A stretch of DNA of 64,000 nt from Fulvivirga maritima. Lineage in GTDB: Bacteria; Bacteroidota; Bacteroidia; Cytophagales; Cyclobacteriaceae. The stretch is taken from contig NZ_CP089980.1 in assembly GCF_021389955.1 (NCBI RefSeq), forward strand, positions 4,831,001 through 4,895,000, given 5' to 3'. Shown here piece after piece: positions 8,122 to 16,316 of the stretch. The translations under genes and the position numbers were made by a program. Every line of letters begins with the position of its first letter. The stretch's first letter is position 1. The notes beneath the pieces are model-generated. The model ran no database searches. It was given only the letters and a program-made list of their open reading frames with translations, and had not been told where the DNA came from.

Positions 8122-9358
8122 ACGATTTATATGCATACTGTTATGGCCTTCGTTGTTTCTCTGTGCAGCCCATAACAGTTGGGCGCAAAGCTCTTCCGGT
8201 TCCACTTATTCAATATTTGGGCTGGGAGAGCTGCAGTCCCGAGCGAGCGTGCAGAGTAGAGGTATGGGCTTTACTTCAATTGGCTTAAGTAGTCCTTATT
8301 GGGTGAATACAGTTAATTATGCTGCTAACACCCAGGTTGGAGGCTATTATACCCACATTTTTGACGTAGGGCTTTATTACAATAATATTAGTAGAACGAC
8401 TGATGATGGCAGCGCCGGCTCCGTATCTGATGGTGGTATTTCTAATTTAAGCTTCTGGTTTAGGTTCAATAATAAATGGACGGGTATTGTAGGCATATCA
8501 CCAGTAAGTAAAGTGGGGTACGACATTACGGTAGATGATGTAGAAACAGTGCAAGGTCGGAACTATACCATCAATTATGTAGGCTCAGGCGGGCTCAATG
8601 AATTGTATTTTTCTCAAGGCTATGAGTTGGTTAAAAACCTGACATTGGGAGCGCGATTATCTTTTATATTAGGAAGCCTTAAGCATGAAGAGAATGCCTT
8701 ATCAGGAAGTTCTTCTTTATTTTCTGTAACGGAGAAAGTAAGTGTGAGAAAGGTAAATGTTGACTTTGCCCTAGACTATAAATTTCAAAGGGAGAAATAT
8801 GCTATTAATCTGGGTTTAATTTATGATGATAAAACAGACCTGACAGGCAACTCTACCCGCCAATTAGTTAATGATGCTGATGCGGAGTTGGTTTATGAAG
8901 AGTCAGAGACAGAAAATGGCTATCAGATGCCGCAGAAAGTGGGGCTTGGGCTTTCATTCGTTAATGAGAAGTGGATACTGGCTGGTGATGTAGAGTTTAA
9001 CCAATGGAGCGACGTTGAAATAGGCTCGTTAGATGATATTAATGATACCTGGAGATATTCAGTAGGGGTTGATTTTACACCCAATAGAAGAGGCGAGAGG
9101 TATACTGATTTGATGAGTTATAGAATGGGCTATTATATAGAAAACTCCTATATGGATATAGATGATACTTCATTTAACACCTGGGGAGTTACAGCGGGGT
9201 TAGGTTTACCGCTTAAGTCAGATGGAGCCATTAACCTGGCTTATCATAGAAAGGTGAATGGTACCACCAGTAATCACCTTATAAAAGAAACTACCAATGA
9301 GATTAGTTTGGCCATTTCGTTCAGAAACTTGTGGTTTAACAAAATAAAATATCAATAA
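8093..9358 (+). CDS. Outer-membrane beta-barrel protein (FadL/OMPP1-like)
   Basis: Up to 421 residues. Signal peptide ending NSWAQ, then YSIFGLGELQSRASVQSRGM, the N-terminal pattern of Bacteroidota FadL/OMPP1-like barrels (early GxG with a NPAN-like position), followed by many alternating amphipathic strands and a C-terminal aromatic strand region (LAISFRNLWFNKIKYQ). Probably a transport or assembly barrel in the outer membrane; the ligand is unknown. Four in-frame ATGs lie close together (8093, 8099, 8102, 8105), all inside the 3' end of the kelch gene, so translation is coupled to it; I report the first. A terminator follows. Confidence 0.75.
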   Translation: MSMMMIRIIKRFICILLWPSLFLCAAHNSWAQSSSGSTYSIFGLGELQSRASVQSRGMGFTSIGLSSPYWVNTVNYAANTQVGGYYTHIFDVGLYYNNISRTTDDGSAGSVSDGGISNLSFWFRFNNKWTGIVGISPVSKVGYDITVDDVETVQGRNYTINYVGSGGLNELYFSQGYELVKNLTLGARLSFILGSLKHEENALSGSSSLFSVTEKVSVRKVNVDFALDYKFQREKYAINLGLIYDDKTDLTGNSTRQLVNDADAELVYEESETENGYQMPQKVGLGLSFVNEKWILAGDVEFNQWSDVEIGSLDDINDTWRYSVGVDFTPNRRGERYTDLMSYRMGYYIENSYMDIDDTSFNTWGVTAGLGLPLKSDGAINLAYHRKVNGTTSNHLIKETTNEISLAISFRNLWFNKIKYQ

Positions 9359-9376
9359 TTTATCCTGTTAGCTTCT

Positions 9377-9431
9377 GCGGTGCTCTCAAATGCTGTCCGT
9401 TAATAAATTTGGGAGCCCGCAGGGCTTTTTT
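9377..9431 (+). terminator. Terminator of the DUF4270-kelch-barrel operon
   Basis: Inverted repeat 9377-9391 and 9407-9420 (GCGGTGCTCTCAAAT and ATTTGGGAGCCCGC, imperfect) followed by AGGGCTTTTTT. It begins 18 bases after the barrel gene stop. Confidence 0.65.
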
Positions 9432-9540
9432 CATTTCTGTATCCAGCGTTTTATTCCTTATTCTAGCTTTGATTTAGAATTAAAAGAGTGCTTTTTTAAC
9501 GAGCAACTGTTAAACTTGCAGGAAAGAAACTGAGTGTAGT

Positions 9541-10563
9541 ATGAAGCGCAATTTTACCTTCCTGATTATTTTGTCATTATTCTTGGCCGCATGTGGAGCA
9601 AAAAATGACACCCAAAAGCAACGTTTTCTTATTAGAGGAAATGAAGCACTCAGTCAGCAAGATTATAGGGAGGCCTCTCGTTTTTTCTCTGAGGCCATAA
9701 AAATAGATTCTTGTTATACGCCTGCTATTAATAATCTGGGTATTGTTTATTTTGAACAAGCTCAATACACCAAAGCGATCCAAGAGTACCAGAGAGCCAT
9801 ACAGTGCGACCCTCAGTATCTTGATGCATACATGAATCGTTCTAATGCTTTTTATGAAAGAAGAGAATATTATAGCGCATTAGAAGATTTGAAATATGCA
9901 GAGTCTCAAATGCCTGACTCCAGTACAGTCTATTTCAGAAAGGGGCTGGTAAAAGCTAAACTTAGAAAGTTTGATGAAGCGCTTAATGAATTTAATACAG
10001 CACTGGAGCTAGATAGTGCTAATGTAGAAACGCTTATTAACAGAGGCTCTGTAAAATATTATATGCATGACCTGGAAGCTGCTGAAGCAGATTTAAAGAA
10101 GGCGTTGGACCTGGATGTAGAACAATCTAATGCTTATAACTCATTGGCTTTGATAGAGGAGCAAAGAGGTAATTATGATAAGGCCCTGGAGTTAGTGAAT
10201 ATGGCGCTGACTTACGAATCATTACAACCGTATTTTTTAAATAACAGAGGCTTTATTTATTTACAAAAAGGGGAGCTGGAAAAGGCAAAAAAGGATATTG
10301 ACAGAAGCATTACTTTAGACTCTAAAAATGCCTGGGCCTATAGAAATAAAGGCTGGTATTACTACCAAACAGAGCAGTATGATGAGGCGGTGAAGCTGTT
10401 GGCTCATGCCCTTAAGTTAGATGAATTTGTTTCTAATATTCATCTCTATTATGGCTTGGCATTAAGAGCGACAGGAGATGAGAAAGCGGCTTGTAAACAG
10501 CTGTTTCTAGCAAAAGAAAATAAGGAAGATGTTACTGAAGAATTGCTAGATTCTTGTCAATAA
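9541..10563 (+). CDS. Tetratricopeptide-repeat lipoprotein
   Basis: 340 residues. Lipoprotein signal with Cys18 (LFLAAC), then about eight TPR units of 34 residues from residue 30 to 325, with the usual W/L-G-Y-A-F-A-P spacing: NNLGIVYFEQAQYTKAIQEY, YFRKGLVKAKLRKFDEALNE, YNSLALIEEQRGNYDKALEL, NRGFIYLQKGELEKAKKDID. TPR solenoids bind other proteins; nothing indicates an enzymatic role. Preceded by the terminator of the DUF4270 operon, so probably its own transcript, though it may belong functionally with those envelope proteins. Convergent with the barrel gene at 10628. Confidence 0.88.
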   Translation: MKRNFTFLIILSLFLAACGAKNDTQKQRFLIRGNEALSQQDYREASRFFSEAIKIDSCYTPAINNLGIVYFEQAQYTKAIQEYQRAIQCDPQYLDAYMNRSNAFYERREYYSALEDLKYAESQMPDSSTVYFRKGLVKAKLRKFDEALNEFNTALELDSANVETLINRGSVKYYMHDLEAAEADLKKALDLDVEQSNAYNSLALIEEQRGNYDKALELVNMALTYESLQPYFLNNRGFIYLQKGELEKAKKDIDRSITLDSKNAWAYRNKGWYYYQTEQYDEAVKLLAHALKLDEFVSNIHLYYGLALRATGDEKAACKQLFLAKENKEDVTEELLDSCQ

Positions 10564-10627
10564 ACTTGGTTAAAGATTGCTGAACTTAACTATGTTTAAC
10601 TGTCTATTTATCAGTGATATATGTGAA

Positions 10628-11632
10628 TTATTTCAATAGCTTTCTAGGTGGCACTACAAATATGCTTACATTATAAACCATAGCTGCATTTAGCTTATTT
10701 TCTATCACTGTATCGGCATTAAATCCTACTTCAGAAGAAAGGTCAAAATTGATGTTAGTGCGTAGTCCACTTTCTATTCCAAACCATAGCCAGTCATGGA
10801 TCTCACGTTCCCAGCATAGCAGGAAGCGCACCTCTGACTTATTGAGGTAGAGCAGCTCTTCCTGGGTCTCATCTAACCTAACACTGTAGTTAGATCCATT
10901 AAGTTCAGATTTTAAATAGAAAAAGTTCTTTTGATTCAGGGTGCTATAGCGAAGTTTTGCTTCTGCCGGTAATATCATTTCCACACCCCATTGATTGTTA
11001 AATGATTTGTTATAAGCTATTATAGGCGCAATAGATCTGCGGCCAAAGTTATAACTAAAGGCAACGCCAAACGCATAAGAAACATAGTCATTCTTTTTCC
11101 AACCTATAAGTGGAGAAACGGAAAACCGGAAAAAGTCATGCTTGGCAAAGGAGTCTGATCCGTAATCGCCGTTGAGCCCACCACTGAGCCTTAGCAAATA
11201 AAAGCGATTAGTCTTGGTAGGCTTCACCATAAAAAGTTCACCCCTAATGCTTCTTAATGATCGGTTTTCCAGGTTTTTATAAAAAGGATATTCCAGATTA
11301 TCAGGCTCTTCAAAATTATGTTCCTCTACAAAGTATTTGATCCCGGCGGCCATTTTAAAACCGTCTTTCATTATTATTGGAGCCCGAACTTTAAATTCCC
11401 AGCGCCGGTTTCTTCTTAGTTCTGCATTGCTATCGCCATATTCATCACTGCTAGATCTTATGCTATAATCCCTTACTATTTCTCTTTTAATAACTATACC
11501 TTTTGATCTTGGTAAGCCAATTACACTGGGCACACAAAACGTAGAATCAGTGCAATTAACGATGCTTTCCTGCCCATAGCAGCAAAAGTGGAGAGAACAA
11601 AGCAGTACGAGGTATGGTAATTTTCGAACCAT
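10628..11632 (-). CDS. Predicted outer-membrane barrel protein (DUF6268-like)
   Basis: 334 residues. Signal peptide (LPYLVLLCSLHFCCYGQ), then beta-strand-rich sequence with repeated patterns such as NNQWGVEMILPAEAKLRYST and NFFYLKSELNGSNYSVRLD, as in DUF6268-type barrels of Bacteroidota. It ends with a strand of hydrophobic residues (YNVSIFVVPPRKLLK). The protein at 30744-31625 has the same layout at the same place (NNKWNISGRFPANMKGIYSI), so I regard them as paralogues. Function unknown. Divergent from the lipocalin-like lipoprotein at 11717. Confidence 0.65.
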   Translation of the reverse strand: MVRKLPYLVLLCSLHFCCYGQESIVNCTDSTFCVPSVIGLPRSKGIVIKREIVRDYSIRSSSDEYGDSNAELRRNRRWEFKVRAPIIMKDGFKMAAGIKYFVEEHNFEEPDNLEYPFYKNLENRSLRSIRGELFMVKPTKTNRFYLLRLSGGLNGDYGSDSFAKHDFFRFSVSPLIGWKKNDYVSYAFGVAFSYNFGRRSIAPIIAYNKSFNNQWGVEMILPAEAKLRYSTLNQKNFFYLKSELNGSNYSVRLDETQEELLYLNKSEVRFLLCWEREIHDWLWFGIESGLRTNINFDLSSEVGFNADTVIENKLNAAMVYNVSIFVVPPRKLLK

Positions 11633-11671
11633 TAATGATTATTAGAGATTATAATATGGCTATGTCTATTC

Positions 11672-11702
11672 TTTGACCTAATTTACAAACATCTTATTTT
11701 AT
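11672..11702 (+). promoter_or_regulatory. Candidate Bacteroidota-type promoter of the lipocalin-like gene
   Basis: TTTG at 11672-11675, a 19-base spacer, then TATTTTAT at 11695-11702, matching the TTTG-N19-TAnnTTTG form except for the last two bases. The start codon lies 15 bases after it. A 7-bp inverted repeat AAACATC/GATGTTT overlaps the -7 element. Confidence 0.35.
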
Positions 11703-11716
11703 ACGATGTTTAAAGT

Positions 11717-12784
11717 ATGATGAAAAAGATATATATATTGTTATGGTGTTCATTTTTAGTCAGTTGTAAGTTTACCCCTTACAGTGGTAATGACATATAT
11801 AATGATAAGGCCAATTTGCCCGAAGATGAAGCCCCGCATTTTAAAAACTCTTTGGAGTGGTGGTATTTTACGGGGCACCTTAATGATGTTAACTCCTCTG
11901 ATCAATACGGTATTGAATATGTGATTTTTCATTTTAATCCAAAAAACAAGAATGACTATCTGATGAGCAATTTTGCCATTACAGATCCACAAGGAAATAC
12001 ATTTCAGTATGATTACAAAATATTAAAGCTCGATAGCTTACTGCAACCAAACTGGCCTTTAGATCTTAAGGTGGTGGATAAGGATATCAATCACCGCCTG
12101 TCAGGGCAAATGGGTAAATATAAGCTGGAGGCTAACCTGCCAGAAGATCATTTTTTGTTAAAAGTAGAAACGACCCCCGCTAAGCCTTTATTGCTTCATA
12201 ATAGTACCGGATATGAAAATTATGGTGAATATGCTCAGGCGGGTTACTACTCATATCCGCGGTTAGCCGCTAAAGGGCAATTGTTTCATTACGGCAACCC
12301 CATTGAGTTAGAAGGTGACCTGTGGTATGACCGACAGTGGAACTGTATAGGGGTGTGGCAAAAGCAAGTGGCTTGGGATTGGTTCTCCGTGCAGTTAGAT
12401 AATGGCCAAGAACTGATGCTGTACAGGCTACATCATTTTGGAGATAATAAGGATATTTACGGAGGCACTTTTTATGGTGCTAATGGAGAGCAAATAGATC
12501 TGAAAGGAACGGGCATAAGTATAGAAGCGGAAGAATACTGGGAAAGTGATCATTCAAAAACTTCTTATCCTGTAAGTTGGAAAATACTGCTGCCTTCTTT
12601 GGATGTTGATTTAAATATCAAGGCCGTGTTGAAAGATCAGGAATTAGGGCTTAGCTTTAGTCCTATACATAAATTTTATTATTGGGAAGGCATGTGTACT
12701 GCTAGTGGTACTATGGACGGCGTACCTATAGCAGGGCAGTCTTATGTAGAGATGACGAATAGAGATGCATTTGAAAAACAATGA
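11717..12784 (+). CDS. CrtC/AttH lipocalin-like lipoprotein
   Basis: 355 residues. Lipoprotein signal with Cys17 (SFLVSC), then the two-lobed calycin fold of the CrtC/AttH (carotenoid 1,2-hydratase N-terminal, predicted hydrolase) family. Hallmarks: SLEWWYFTGHL (residues 44-54), YGIEYVIFHF, LWYDRQWNC with the conserved DRQW, WDWFSVQLDNGQELMLYRLH and FYYWEGMC near the end. Despite the family name, a role in carotenoid chemistry is not implied, as no carotenoid genes are here. Its last 20 bases overlap the Nudix gene, so the two are translated together. Confidence 0.8.
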   Translation: MMKKIYILLWCSFLVSCKFTPYSGNDIYNDKANLPEDEAPHFKNSLEWWYFTGHLNDVNSSDQYGIEYVIFHFNPKNKNDYLMSNFAITDPQGNTFQYDYKILKLDSLLQPNWPLDLKVVDKDINHRLSGQMGKYKLEANLPEDHFLLKVETTPAKPLLLHNSTGYENYGEYAQAGYYSYPRLAAKGQLFHYGNPIELEGDLWYDRQWNCIGVWQKQVAWDWFSVQLDNGQELMLYRLHHFGDNKDIYGGTFYGANGEQIDLKGTGISIEAEEYWESDHSKTSYPVSWKILLPSLDVDLNIKAVLKDQELGLSFSPIHKFYYWEGMCTASGTMDGVPIAGQSYVEMTNRDAFEKQ

Positions 12785-13427
12785 TTTTGAAGAGTTTATA
12801 AATAAACTGCAAGATCGACTAAAAGAACCTTTGCCGGGCGCGCATGCACAGCGTATTATGATGCCGGCAGAAAGCACAGAAGAGCGTTTCAATCTGGATA
12901 AAGAAGATGTACGGTTAGGAGGGGTGATGGTGCTTTTTTATGAAAAGGAAGATGGTATTTATCTGCCACTTACCCAGCGACATGATTACAATGGTACTCA
13001 CGGAGGTCAGGTCAGTCTGCCCGGAGGCAAGTGGGAAGAAGATGATGATAACCTGGAAGCTACCGCTTTAAGGGAAACGCATGAGGAGATAGGTGTAAAT
13101 CCTGATGATGTAACCGTAATAGGCAAACTCAGTGATTTATATATACCGCCCAGTAATTTTAGGGTGAGTCCATTTATTGGTTATACAGCTATTAAGCCTA
13201 ATTTCACCATAGATCCCTATGAAGTGAAGGAGTTGCTGGAGGCACCAGTTAATGTCCTGGAAGATAAGACCTACCGCAAGCAAAAGGATATACTGGTAAG
13301 ATCTCGCTTTCGCTTAAAAGCTCCATATTTTGATGTTAACGGAAAAGTGGTGTGGGGAGCTACTGCTATGATGCTGGCAGAATTAATGAGCTTAATAGAC
13401 GAAATAAAGAGTACGTCTGATAACTAG
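12765..13427 (+). CDS. Nudix hydrolase, CoA pyrophosphatase (NudL/CoAse) type
   Basis: 220 residues. The CoA-pyrophosphatase signature precedes the Nudix box: LPLTQRHDYNGTHGGQVSLP (residues about 66-85), then PGGKWEEDDDNLEATALRET and HEEIGV, which keep the REUxEExGU metal-binding glutamates. The family splits CoA and oxidised CoA into 4'-phosphopantetheine and 3',5'-ADP. The start overlaps the preceding gene by 20 bases; a later ATG at 12849 would cut off the N-terminal helix region, so I keep the first. The coupling with a CrtC/AttH lipoprotein is unexplained. Confidence 0.85.
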   Translation: MHLKNNDFEEFINKLQDRLKEPLPGAHAQRIMMPAESTEERFNLDKEDVRLGGVMVLFYEKEDGIYLPLTQRHDYNGTHGGQVSLPGGKWEEDDDNLEATALRETHEEIGVNPDDVTVIGKLSDLYIPPSNFRVSPFIGYTAIKPNFTIDPYEVKELLEAPVNVLEDKTYRKQKDILVRSRFRLKAPYFDVNGKVVWGATAMMLAELMSLIDEIKSTSDN

Positions 13428-13486
13428 AATTTGCTTGGTAGTATTTATTTAATTTACTTCACCGCTTTGTAAGAAAAACATGCTTT

Positions 13487-14746
13487 ATGGAAGAATCGCA
13501 CGCGGAACCCCTGCTAACTAATGATGCTGTAATTTTCGGAATTTTAATGGTGATGTTGGCCGTCATATTCAAAACGGCCAATAGTAAGCACCCCGGCTGG
13601 AAAAAGTTTTACAGTGTAGTTCCCATGCTGCTGTTATGTTATTTCTTACCCTCTTTACTGAATACATTTAACCTTGTAGATACTGAGGCCTCTCAGATAT
13701 ACTTTGTGGCTTCTCGTTATTTGTTGCCTGCTTGTTTGGTGTTGCTTACTTTAAGTATCGACCTGAAGGAAATAATGAAGCTTGGGCCTAAGGCACTCAT
13801 CATGTTCTTTGCTGCCACCTTAGGCATAATTATAGGTGGCCCATTGTCTATTTTACTGGTATCAGTAATTGCACCTGATGTAGTAGGCGGTGTAGGCCCT
13901 GATGCGGTTTGGAAAGGAATGAGCACTATAGCGGGTAGCTGGATAGGTGGAGGAGCTAATCAGGCAGCCATGTATATTCAATTTGAGCCTTCTCCTGAGC
14001 TTTATTCTGTGAGTATTACAGTGGACATCATTGTGGCTGAACTTTGCTTGGTAGGCTTGTTAATTGGTATTGGTAAAGAGAAACAAATCAATAAATTTTT
14101 CAAAGCTGATAACACAGCTATACAGCATCTGCAAGAAAAGATGGAAAACTATAGCTTGAGCATTGCCAGAATGCCTTCTGTAGCTGACCTCATGATAATC
14201 TTAGGGATTGGTTTTGGAGTGACGGGATTAGCACATTTTTTAAGTGACTATATTGCACCTTTTGTAACTACACATATACCTCAACTCATAGAGGTAGGCC
14301 TGGACAGTAAATTCTTTTGGATAGTAGTTTTATCAACCACTATTGGCATTATTCTTTCCTTTACTAAACTGAGAGAATACGAAGGTGCAGGAGCTTCAAA
14401 AATTGGAACTATCTTCATTTATGTGTTGGTAGCAAGTATAGGTATGAAAATGGATGTTATGGCCATATTTGACAACCTGGGCTTTTTTCTTGTTGGTTTC
14501 ATATGGATGGCTATTCATATTATTATTTTAATTATTACCGCAAAGCTGATCAAAGCACCATTCTTTTATTTGGCTGTAGGAAGTACGGCTAACGTAGGCG
14601 GAGCAGCATCTGCACCGGTGGTGGCAGCGGCATTTCACCCTTCATTAGCTACTGTAGGGGTGTTGTTAGCGGTGTTGGGTTATGCTTTAGGTACTTACGG
14701 AGCGTTATTCTGCGCATATCTCATGCGTTTTGCTTCTGGTGGTTAA
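13487..14746 (+). CDS. DUF819-family integral membrane protein
   Basis: 419 residues with about eleven to twelve hydrophobic segments. Recognised as DUF819 (YjcL-like) from GSWIGGGANQAAMYIQF near residue 150 and GSTANVGGAASAPVVAAAFH near residue 365: two Gly/Ala-rich re-entrant-like motifs in symmetric halves, as in transporters of the CPA/BART type fold. Probably an inner-membrane transporter of an unknown small solute. It ends 3 bases before the end of the convergent AraC gene. Preceded by 59 bases of AT-rich sequence, so it may share the upstream transcript. Confidence 0.8.
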   Translation: MEESHAEPLLTNDAVIFGILMVMLAVIFKTANSKHPGWKKFYSVVPMLLLCYFLPSLLNTFNLVDTEASQIYFVASRYLLPACLVLLTLSIDLKEIMKLGPKALIMFFAATLGIIIGGPLSILLVSVIAPDVVGGVGPDAVWKGMSTIAGSWIGGGANQAAMYIQFEPSPELYSVSITVDIIVAELCLVGLLIGIGKEKQINKFFKADNTAIQHLQEKMENYSLSIARMPSVADLMIILGIGFGVTGLAHFLSDYIAPFVTTHIPQLIEVGLDSKFFWIVVLSTTIGIILSFTKLREYEGAGASKIGTIFIYVLVASIGMKMDVMAIFDNLGFFLVGFIWMAIHIIILIITAKLIKAPFFYLAVGSTANVGGAASAPVVAAAFHPSLATVGVLLAVLGYALGTYGALFCAYLMRFASGG

Positions 14747-14768
14747 GAGCTACCAGGCTCTGTTTTTT
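14746..14768 (+). terminator. Weak terminator after the DUF819 gene
   Basis: Short stem AGAGC/GCTCT (14746-14750, 14757-14761) with a six-base loop, followed by GTTTTTT. It lies within the last codons of the convergent AraC gene. Only five pairs, so uncertain. Confidence 0.35.
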
Positions 14769-15619
14769 CGGAATTCTTCAGGCGTCATTCCAGTGTGTTT
14801 TTTAAAAAATTTACTGAAGTAAGAGTTATCCTTAAAAGTAAGTGAGTAGGCTATTTCTGAAATGCTAAGCGTGTTTACTACTAACAGCCTTTTGGCTTCC
14901 AGTATTATTCTGTTTCTAATTTCTTCACCAGCCGAATGCCCTAAATGTTCTTTGCATACCACATTTAAATGATTGGGAGTAACATTGAGCTCTGCTGCAT
15001 ACTCATTAGGTAGGCGAGAGGTAGCAAAGTTCTTTTCTATAAGTCTCTGAAAATTCTTTAATAAGGCGTAGTTACTTCCTGGTTGGCCTGTAGTTGTTTT
15101 GGTGTGTACCTGCTCCACCAGCATAAGTAAGTGCAGTAAAATGGTTTTTGTTAAGTCCCAATACACAGGCTGAGTATGGTTTACTTGCTGGTATAGACTT
15201 TCTGAGAGTGTAGTGGCTTGTTTTAAAAGGGGTGGAGGCAGCTGTATTACTCCGTCATGAGCTATGCCATTAAAAAAACTAAAATTATCTATACTGTCTG
15301 ATATGAGTAAAAAGGACTCATAATATCCTTTGTCGAAGTTAATTACATAGCCATCTACATCATCAGAGAAGTGCCAGGAATGGATTTGGCCGGGATCCAT
15401 GAAGTAGATCTGCCCGGGAATGACATCAAACTTTTCAAAATCAATAGTATGATAACCAGAACCCTGAGTGAAGATGACAATATGATAAAAGCTGTGCCTG
15501 TGCGGAAATACCATATTACGGTTCTTATCCAGGTATGCAGCAAAGTGGTCTACTAATATTTTATTTTTGTTAGAGTCAGAAAGAGTGCAGCTATTGAGTA
15601 TAGGTATGTGTTTCTTCAT
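14750..15619 (-). CDS. AraC-family transcription regulator with cupin sensor
   Basis: 289 residues. N-terminal cupin-type sensor (MVFPHRHSFYHIVIFTQGSG, then FMDPGQIHSWHF) and C-terminal AraC DNA-binding domain with EYAAELNVTPNHLNVVCKEH and SEISEIAYSLTF-like second helix pair ending NSYFSKFFKKHTGMTPEEFR. Same length and layout as the regulator at 1388-2257. Its target is unknown: neighbours are DUF819 (convergent) and DUF983 (upstream, same strand, 74 bases away across a strong hairpin). Confidence 0.88.
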   Translation of the reverse strand: MKKHIPILNSCTLSDSNKNKILVDHFAAYLDKNRNMVFPHRHSFYHIVIFTQGSGYHTIDFEKFDVIPGQIYFMDPGQIHSWHFSDDVDGYVINFDKGYYESFLLISDSIDNFSFFNGIAHDGVIQLPPPLLKQATTLSESLYQQVNHTQPVYWDLTKTILLHLLMLVEQVHTKTTTGQPGSNYALLKNFQRLIEKNFATSRLPNEYAAELNVTPNHLNVVCKEHLGHSAGEEIRNRIILEAKRLLVVNTLSISEIAYSLTFKDNSYFSKFFKKHTGMTPEEFRKNRAW

Positions 15620-15632
15620 GCGTATAAAACAA

Positions 15633-15668
15633 GTAAAGGCATAAAAATAATAATTCTTATGCCTTTAC
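15633..15668. repeat. 12-bp perfect hairpin between DUF983 and AraC genes
   Basis: GTAAAGGCATAA (15633-15644) and its exact complement (15657-15668) around a 12-base AT loop, 14 bases before the AraC start. On the minus strand the stem is followed by TTGTTTTA, so it may be a terminator for the DUF983 gene; it could also be an autoregulatory operator of the AraC gene. Confidence 0.55.
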
Positions 15669-15693
15669 GAGAATGAAATAGCAAGATCTTAAG

Positions 15694-16092
15694 TTATGAA
15701 CTTTTATCGTTAGTCGCTAGTGCTTCGGGTTGATATTTTACACCTCCGAATGCGTGGAGGTAAATAATTCTACTATAACGGAATAAGACCGGTAACAAAA
15801 TAATAACGGAAGCGGTAGTGGTGAGTACATAAGTGAGTAAAGAAAAATCTCCCAATACGCTGAGAGCTACACCTACTGTGGTGAAGAGAGCCACTGAAAA
15901 AGCATAGCTAATATACATAGCACCTATAAAAAAGCCCGGCTCTCTCTCAAATCGAAGGTGACAATGCTCGCATTCTTCATGCATCTCTGTGAATTTACTC
16001 AGATTGTATGCTGAGTATTTAAACATTTTACCTTTTCTGCAACGCGGACATTTTCCCGCTGCCACTGCCTCTAATGCACTTGGTTCCTTCAT
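15694..16092 (-). CDS. DUF983-family membrane protein with zinc-ribbon motif
   Basis: 132 residues from ATG 16090-16092; the frame is open five codons further to a TTG, which I reject. The N-terminal part has two CxxC pairs (Cys15/Cys18 in KCPRCRKGK and Cys41/Cys44 in ECEHCHLRFE), a likely zinc ribbon. Two membrane helices follow (about 53-75 and 80-105). This is the DUF983 layout, known in many bacteria without a firm function, though some relatives occur with cytochrome oxidase genes. None is seen here. Own promoter presumably in 16093-16316, shared with the divergent branching enzyme gene. Confidence 0.85.
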   Translation of the reverse strand: MKEPSALEAVAAGKCPRCRKGKMFKYSAYNLSKFTEMHEECEHCHLRFEREPGFFIGAMYISYAFSVALFTTVGVALSVLGDFSLLTYVLTTTASVIILLPVLFRYSRIIYLHAFGGVKYQPEALATNDKSS

Positions 16093-16316
16093 CGTAATCT
16101 TATTCAAAAATATTTCGGCAAATATACGAGTTGTATTTCATTACTTCAGGGTGTTTTTTATTCATTGTATGGTAATATTTACATGAATGGTGTTGATTTA
16201 AAAATAGAATATCAAAAGTAAAAAAATGTATTTTGCTAATGTATAAATGAGTGTTTCGGTTTGAACAAATTCAGATATTGGCTGTATATTAGATATATAA
16301 ACTAAGCCACCAACCC

